DNA from: Porphyromonadaceae bacterium
GTDB lineage: Bacteria; Bacteroidota; Bacteroidia; Bacteroidales; Dysgonomonadaceae
NCBI GenBank assembly: GCA_022840285.1
Contig: JALHIE010000050.1
Span: forward strand, 1-55,945
DNA length: 55,945 nucleotides
Reading direction: 5' to 3'
Position numbers and translations under genes: made by a program
Notes under the pieces: model-generated
The model's input: the letters and a program-made list of their open reading frames with translations, nothing else
Database searches by the model: none
What the model was told of the DNA's origin: nothing
Part shown: positions 53,033-55,945 of the stretch, piece after piece
Layout of the letters: every line of letters begins with the position of its first letter
How positions within the stretch are numbered: the first letter of the stretch is position 1

Positions 53033-53203
53033 CATTTTAAAAAGGTAAGAATATCGGTAAGAACGATTTTTTTGATGTGCATTTTCGGGTGTTTTTTGAC
53101 TGTTTCGTTATCAAATAAAATCACTGGTGTCCGGTAAAAAAAGAAACGCTAAAATGAAGGGGAACCCCTTTCGGTAATTCCCCCAGAAGGTTTACCTTTA
53201 TAG

Positions 53204-53413
53204 TTGCAAAACAAAAAAGCGTTGGGAGCCGATAAGTATGTGAAGCGATTCACCAGCCATAAACATATTGTTGTGAAATTGTTCGTTCCTCGTCCTTTGA
53301 ACAATGATGAACAAAAAGATAAGGACATCAAGTCAGCTATCTGGGAGAAGTTGTCCGGACAGGCAAAGGATGAAGATGATTTCTCAAATACTTCAAGAAA
53401 TTTGAATTATTAA
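53204..53413 (+). CDS. Hypothetical protein, possibly a gene fragment
   Basis: A 69-codon frame starting at TTG. The protein is charged (NNDEQKDKDIKSAIWEKLSGQAKDEDD) and ends DDFSNTSRNLNY. I recognise no family. Its last 13 codons and about 200 nt of downstream DNA are repeated at 54129, where the tail reads DDFSKASRNLNY. The 3' end therefore belongs to a duplicated unit, and the second copy has lost the rest of the frame. An inverted repeat GGGGAA/TTCCCC lies just upstream at 53159-53183. It may be a real small gene or the tail of a larger decayed one. Confidence 0.4.
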   Translation: MQNKKALGADKYVKRFTSHKHIVVKLFVPRPLNNDEQKDKDIKSAIWEKLSGQAKDEDDFSNTSRNLNY

Positions 53414-53612
53414 TAGGCAATGATTTGGTCACAATATAGTCTGTTTTTTATTTTTCTTGAAAACTATGCATATAGACTATAAAAGCTCTGTAAATGAGAT
53501 GATTAATAATTTCTATTATTATTTGTTTTTTGGTGTAATTATTTTTGATTTAAACAATATCAAATTTATTTTTTTGCCCTTAACTGTCAGAATAAATCAA
53601 AACTAATTCAAT
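53375..53612 (+). repeat. 240-bp direct repeat, copy 1
   Basis: The segment from GATGATTTCTCAAA through CAATGATTTGGTCACAATATAGTC and on to AATAAATCAAAACTAATT recurs, diverged by scattered substitutions and small indels, at 54129-54374 in the same orientation. It starts within the last codons of the small hypothetical gene and extends about 200 nt beyond its stop. The gene-free part 53414-53706 is otherwise AT-rich with no other feature. Confidence 0.85.
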
Positions 53613-53706
53613 TTACACAACCATTCCTCCGGCATTTTCGATCCTGCTTCATCAGCAGTATCACTGACTGGCCTGAACCGGACTTCTTTTAATCTTCCGG
53701 GTCTTG

Positions 53707-53931
53707 CTACAGATTCGCTTGATTTTTCTCCCTGAAATCCTCCAGCACCTCGAATGTCATTTTCCAGTGATCGTCGTTTGAAACGTATTCCTCCCCGGTC
53801 TCCTGTAAATGCTTCCTGATCCTCTCTTCCAGTATTTTTTCCTGCTCCTCTGTTATTTTCACTACTGCGTGAAGATAACCCGGCTTCCCATATTCCCCTT
53901 TGGTCACCCCCATTCTTTTGTAATTGTTCAT
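53707..53931 (-). CDS. Small hypothetical protein between the repeat copies
   Basis: A 74-residue soluble protein: MNNYKRMGVTKGEYGKPGYL, then an acidic-basic helical part (ITEEQEKILEERIRKHLQETGEEY) and a final WKMTFEVLEDFREKNQANL. There is no membrane segment and no family that I recognise. The composition and size would fit a small regulator or antitoxin-like protein, but there is no toxin partner. It lies between the two 240-bp repeats, antisense to their orientation, so it may be the cargo of the duplicated segment. Confidence 0.5.
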   Translation of the reverse strand: MNNYKRMGVTKGEYGKPGYLHAVVKITEEQEKILEERIRKHLQETGEEYVSNDDHWKMTFEVLEDFREKNQANL

Positions 53932-54128
53932 CGTGTAATTTATTTAATTGATAACGTCGCTCGTAAACATACCGACGAGTCTCTGTAAAAAGTACTGCAA
54001 AATGAACTGAATGTTTTCACTTACAAATGTAAGCTACCCCTTTTTTGTAACAGACTTTATCACAATAGTTCGTTAAAAAAATAGTTTAGAGTCACGCAAA
54101 GCTGTTTATGGATTGTCTCGCCTTTTAT

Positions 54129-54374
54129 GATGATTTCTCAAAAGCTTCAAGAAATTTGAATTATTAACAGGCAATGATTTGTTCACAATATAGTCTGTTT
54201 TTTATCTTTCTTGAAAACTATGCGTATAAACTATATAAGCTCTGTAAATGTGATAATTAACAATTCATTTTTTATTTGATTTTTGACTGTTTTTTGGTGT
54301 AATTATTATTGATTTCAACAATATCAGATTTATGTTTTTGTCCTTAACTGTCGAAATAAATCAAACTAATTTAA
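54129..54374 (+). repeat. 240-bp direct repeat, copy 2
   Basis: This is the diverged second copy of 53375-53612. Its left end still encodes the DDFSKASRNLNY tail but no longer the rest of that frame. Its right end coincides with the stop codon of the SRAP gene (54371-54373). The 439-nt gap 53932-54370 contains this copy and, to its left, about 200 nt in which I see nothing else. Confidence 0.85.
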
Positions 54375-55096
54375 AATAATCTGTTATTTTCGTTATTCGA
54401 GACCTCATTTTTAATATCAGGAACATTCCGGTTTTTACGAGAATTTCCGGTATCAGTGGAAATGGCATGAAAACTCATTTCACTTTCAGGAAACGGAATC
54501 ATTAATTTATCAATCAATTGTTTACTGGTTTCAGGATTGATCCAGGCTTGGATGTCTGATTTGCCAATAATGAGAGGCATCCTCTTCTTGGAATTGTGGA
54601 CATATTCCATCAACGGATTGGCATCTGTTGTGATGATAGAGAATGTGTCGCGCACTTCTTCCGTGAGTTTATTAACCCACGAATTATAAATACACCCTAA
54701 GTAAAAAACGGTTTCATCCTTTGGATAGATATAAAAAGGTAATTTCTTGTTGTTTTCGTGCCTCCATTCGAAGAAACCATCGACAACGAGCACACACCTT
54801 TGACTGACTATCGATTTCTTGAAAGATGGCTTTTCGTAAATGGTATCCGAACGTGCATTCAACGTCATGTTTTGCAATTCGTCCACTTTATCCTGAACCG
54901 CAAAAGGCGGGATTAGTCCCCATTCCGACAATGTGATAGCACCTTGTTTTATAATGGGTAGTCTGGGATGGGAAAATCCTGACACAAGAAAGTAATCATC
55001 ATCAAAATCGAACTTCATCTGAACACCTTCATTCGATTTCAGGTATTCACGGATAGCTTCTTTTGCCTTTTTCTCAACCGAAATAGTGAAACACAT
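54371..55096 (-). CDS. SRAP-domain abasic-site-processing protein (YedK/HMCES type)
   Basis: A 241-residue SRAP protein. The catalytic cysteine is residue 2 (MCFTIS), as required after Met removal. It forms a thiazolidine crosslink with abasic sites in single-stranded DNA. LNARSDTIYEKPSF supplies the conserved Asn and Arg, CVLVVDGFFEWRHE the active-site Glu, and YVHNSKKRMPLII the conserved His. It is complete. Its ATG lies 2 nt after the umuC-fragment stop codon, so both were translated together, linking it to SOS-type DNA-damage tolerance. The C-terminal tail past ISTDTGNSRKNRN is polar and probably disordered. Confidence 0.92.
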   Translation of the reverse strand: MCFTISVEKKAKEAIREYLKSNEGVQMKFDFDDDYFLVSGFSHPRLPIIKQGAITLSEWGLIPPFAVQDKVDELQNMTLNARSDTIYEKPSFKKSIVSQRCVLVVDGFFEWRHENNKKLPFYIYPKDETVFYLGCIYNSWVNKLTEEVRDTFSIITTDANPLMEYVHNSKKRMPLIIGKSDIQAWINPETSKQLIDKLMIPFPESEMSFHAISTDTGNSRKNRNVPDIKNEVSNNENNRLF

Positions 55097-55098
55097 GA

Positions 55099-55650
55099 TC
55101 AGATATTAATTTCAATTAGTTCATCAAAATTCGTTGTATAAGCTTTCGAGAGGTGACGACGTCGCATCTTGTGGGCTAACTCATCCTGGGATGCCAGGCG
55201 AACAAGCGTTTTGCCGTACTTGCTGTTCAGCTTGTCAACAGCTTCCATCAGGTTTTTATGCTTCGGGTTGGAATTGAAAAACAAGGAGGGTTGATATTCG
55301 TTTGCATCCACAAAATCCATTAGAATTACCCCGGCACGCTTGTAATGCTTGTTCTCCCTATAGATGTTCTTTAATCCGTTAATTGCAAAACTCACCAGTT
55401 CGAGCGATGAAGAAGTGGGAAAAGGCAGCTTCAATAAAATACTATTCGAATAAAAATCCTCTTTCTCATTAAAACGGTTCGTCTCAATAAAGACAACCAG
55501 ACGTCGGCACATCGATTCCTGCTTACGGAGCTTTTCCGCACTCATCATCGTAAAGGTGGAGGTCCGCTCGTGGAGATCGTCAAAAGTACTGTAATCCCTG
55601 TCGAAAGAGCGGGTTGTTGCAATGCTTTGTTTCTTCTCCGGCACTTCCAT
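55099..55650 (-). pseudogene. UmuC (DNA polymerase V) fragment, N-terminal two thirds missing
   Basis: The 183 residues correspond to the end of UmuC: the little-finger domain (KKQSIATTRSFDRDYSTFDDLHERTSTF, then AEKLRKQESMCRRLVVFIETNRF) and the C-terminal part (YKRAGVILMDFVDANEYQPSLF, DKLNSKYGKTLVRLASQDE). Full-length proteins have about 420 residues. The palm and fingers, with all catalytic aspartates, are absent. In-frame codons just upstream of the ATG are SSIE preceded by a TGA stop, so the break lies near 55660. A terminator for the opposite strand follows at once. The fragment cannot polymerise DNA but keeps the segment that would bind DNA or the clamp. Confidence 0.85.
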
Positions 55651-55675
55651 CTCGATGCTGGATCAATTAATTAGG

Positions 55676-55707
55676 AAAACGTCGGACTAAATGTCGGACG
55701 TTTTTTT
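55676..55707 (+). terminator. Strong hairpin with T run beyond the umuC break
   Basis: AAAACGTCGGAC (55676-55687) and GTCGGACGTTTT (55693-55704) pair with one mismatch across 5 nt, followed by T residues. The hairpin would also end minus-strand transcripts, because A residues precede it. Confidence 0.65.
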
Positions 55708-55832
55708 GTTAAGCCTTAGCTTTTTCCTGATTTTTCTCTGAAATGAAAACTCTTAAAATCTTCATTTCGTAAAGTTACTTTGATTGTCTTATTTGGCAAA
55801 ATTGTTGAAGAAAAAAAGAATATCCTAATTGG

Positions 55833-55862
55833 TTTGTTTAAGATATTATTTTGCTAACTTTG
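55833..55862 (+). promoter_or_regulatory. Consensus promoter near the right end
   Basis: TTTG (55833-55836), 18 nt, then TAACTTTG (55855-55862), an exact -7 match. A start near 55869 would give a leader of about 47 nt to the ATG at 55916. Confidence 0.55.
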
Positions 55863-55915
55863 ACTTTTTAACTTAAATAGATTAATCAATAATTAAGAGT
55901 CAGGTTTTTCCAATC

Positions 55916-55945
55916 ATGACAATGAGGAAAAATAAAGCCTGGTGG
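55916..55945 (+). CDS. Start of an unidentified gene (partial)
   Basis: ATG at 55916 opens MTMRKNKAWW before the window ends; an alternative in-frame ATG is at 55922. The basic start followed by aromatic residues could be the beginning of a signal peptide, as in secreted or TonB-linked proteins of this phylum, but ten codons do not identify it. The consensus promoter upstream supports a real gene. Confidence 0.45.
   Translation, partial: MTMRKNKAWW

Noticed and set aside
1..55945. CRISPR array or insertion sequence
   Set aside because: No regularly spaced repeats other than the 240-bp pair and the 11-bp arrays, and no transposase was recognised on either strand.

Overview
The window looks like chromosomal DNA of a Bacteroidales bacterium, most like the Dysgonomonadaceae/Porphyromonadaceae (Proteiniphilum- or Petrimonas-type). 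Reasons: the uvrC-dtd-mazG-deoC order, Bacteroidetes-type promoters (TTTG, about 19 nt, TAnnTTTG), the long insert-containing form of IspG, a TonB-dependent receptor with an N-terminal carboxypeptidase-regulatory domain, many secreted glycosidases and lipoproteins, and the YciO-type Sua5 protein. Family assignment is inference from protein character only.

Layout. 1-5.2 kb: end of uvrC, dtd, a MazG-like pyrophosphohydrolase, deoC and a large periplasmic GH2 beta-galactosidase. 5.4-14.9 kb: secreted metallophosphoesterase, Hsp20, an outer-membrane protein with a broken LVIVD-repeat lipoprotein, polyprenyl synthetase, polA, a YqaA-type membrane protein and a radical SAM protein. 15-17.6 kb (minus): ribulokinase and a broken GH172 hydrolase. 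17.9-21.0 kb (minus): ychF, rluF, nadA. 21.0-21.6 kb: AT-rich gene-free DNA with a cluster of TTATCAACA nonamers, where gene direction switches from minus to plus; I propose it as a chromosomal origin. 21.6-33.6 kb (plus): a phosphatase-like lipoprotein lacking the catalytic cysteine, a DEAD-box helicase, a biotin carboxylase-type subunit, a TonB receptor with a beta-helix lipoprotein, a MORN-like protein, a small secreted protein, a 56-residue membrane protein and gdhA. 33.7-39.6 kb: tRNA-Arg, a DoxX/TIM-barrel-like fusion, a CYTH protein, ilvE, dnaG. 39.7-52.5 kb: ABC exporter, GH29 fucosidase, dusB, S41 peptidase, yciO, fabI, aqpZ, MBL and VOC proteins, ispG. 52.5-55.9 kb: decayed accessory end with an OsmC remnant, tRNA-Met, a duplicated 240-bp repeat, an SRAP protein and a 5'-truncated umuC.

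Two patterns stand out. First, three arrays of four TAAC half-sites, each with an exact 11-bp period and each 14 bp upstream of a -7-like element, precede the TonB receptor, the small carboxypeptidase-regulatory protein and a gene-free segment that ends in a strong terminator. They look like PhoB/PhoP-type boxes and define a compact candidate regulon of about 5 kb, including a possible RNA of about 105 nt.

Second, about a dozen otherwise conserved genes carry small internal deletions or frameshifts: dtd, the LVIVD lipoprotein (two), polA, GH172 (two), the TonB plug, the ABC permease, GH29, yciO, osmC, and possibly the 3' end of ispB. Several junctions lie at short direct repeats. This is either real genome decay by microhomology deletion or an assembly artefact; read mapping would decide.
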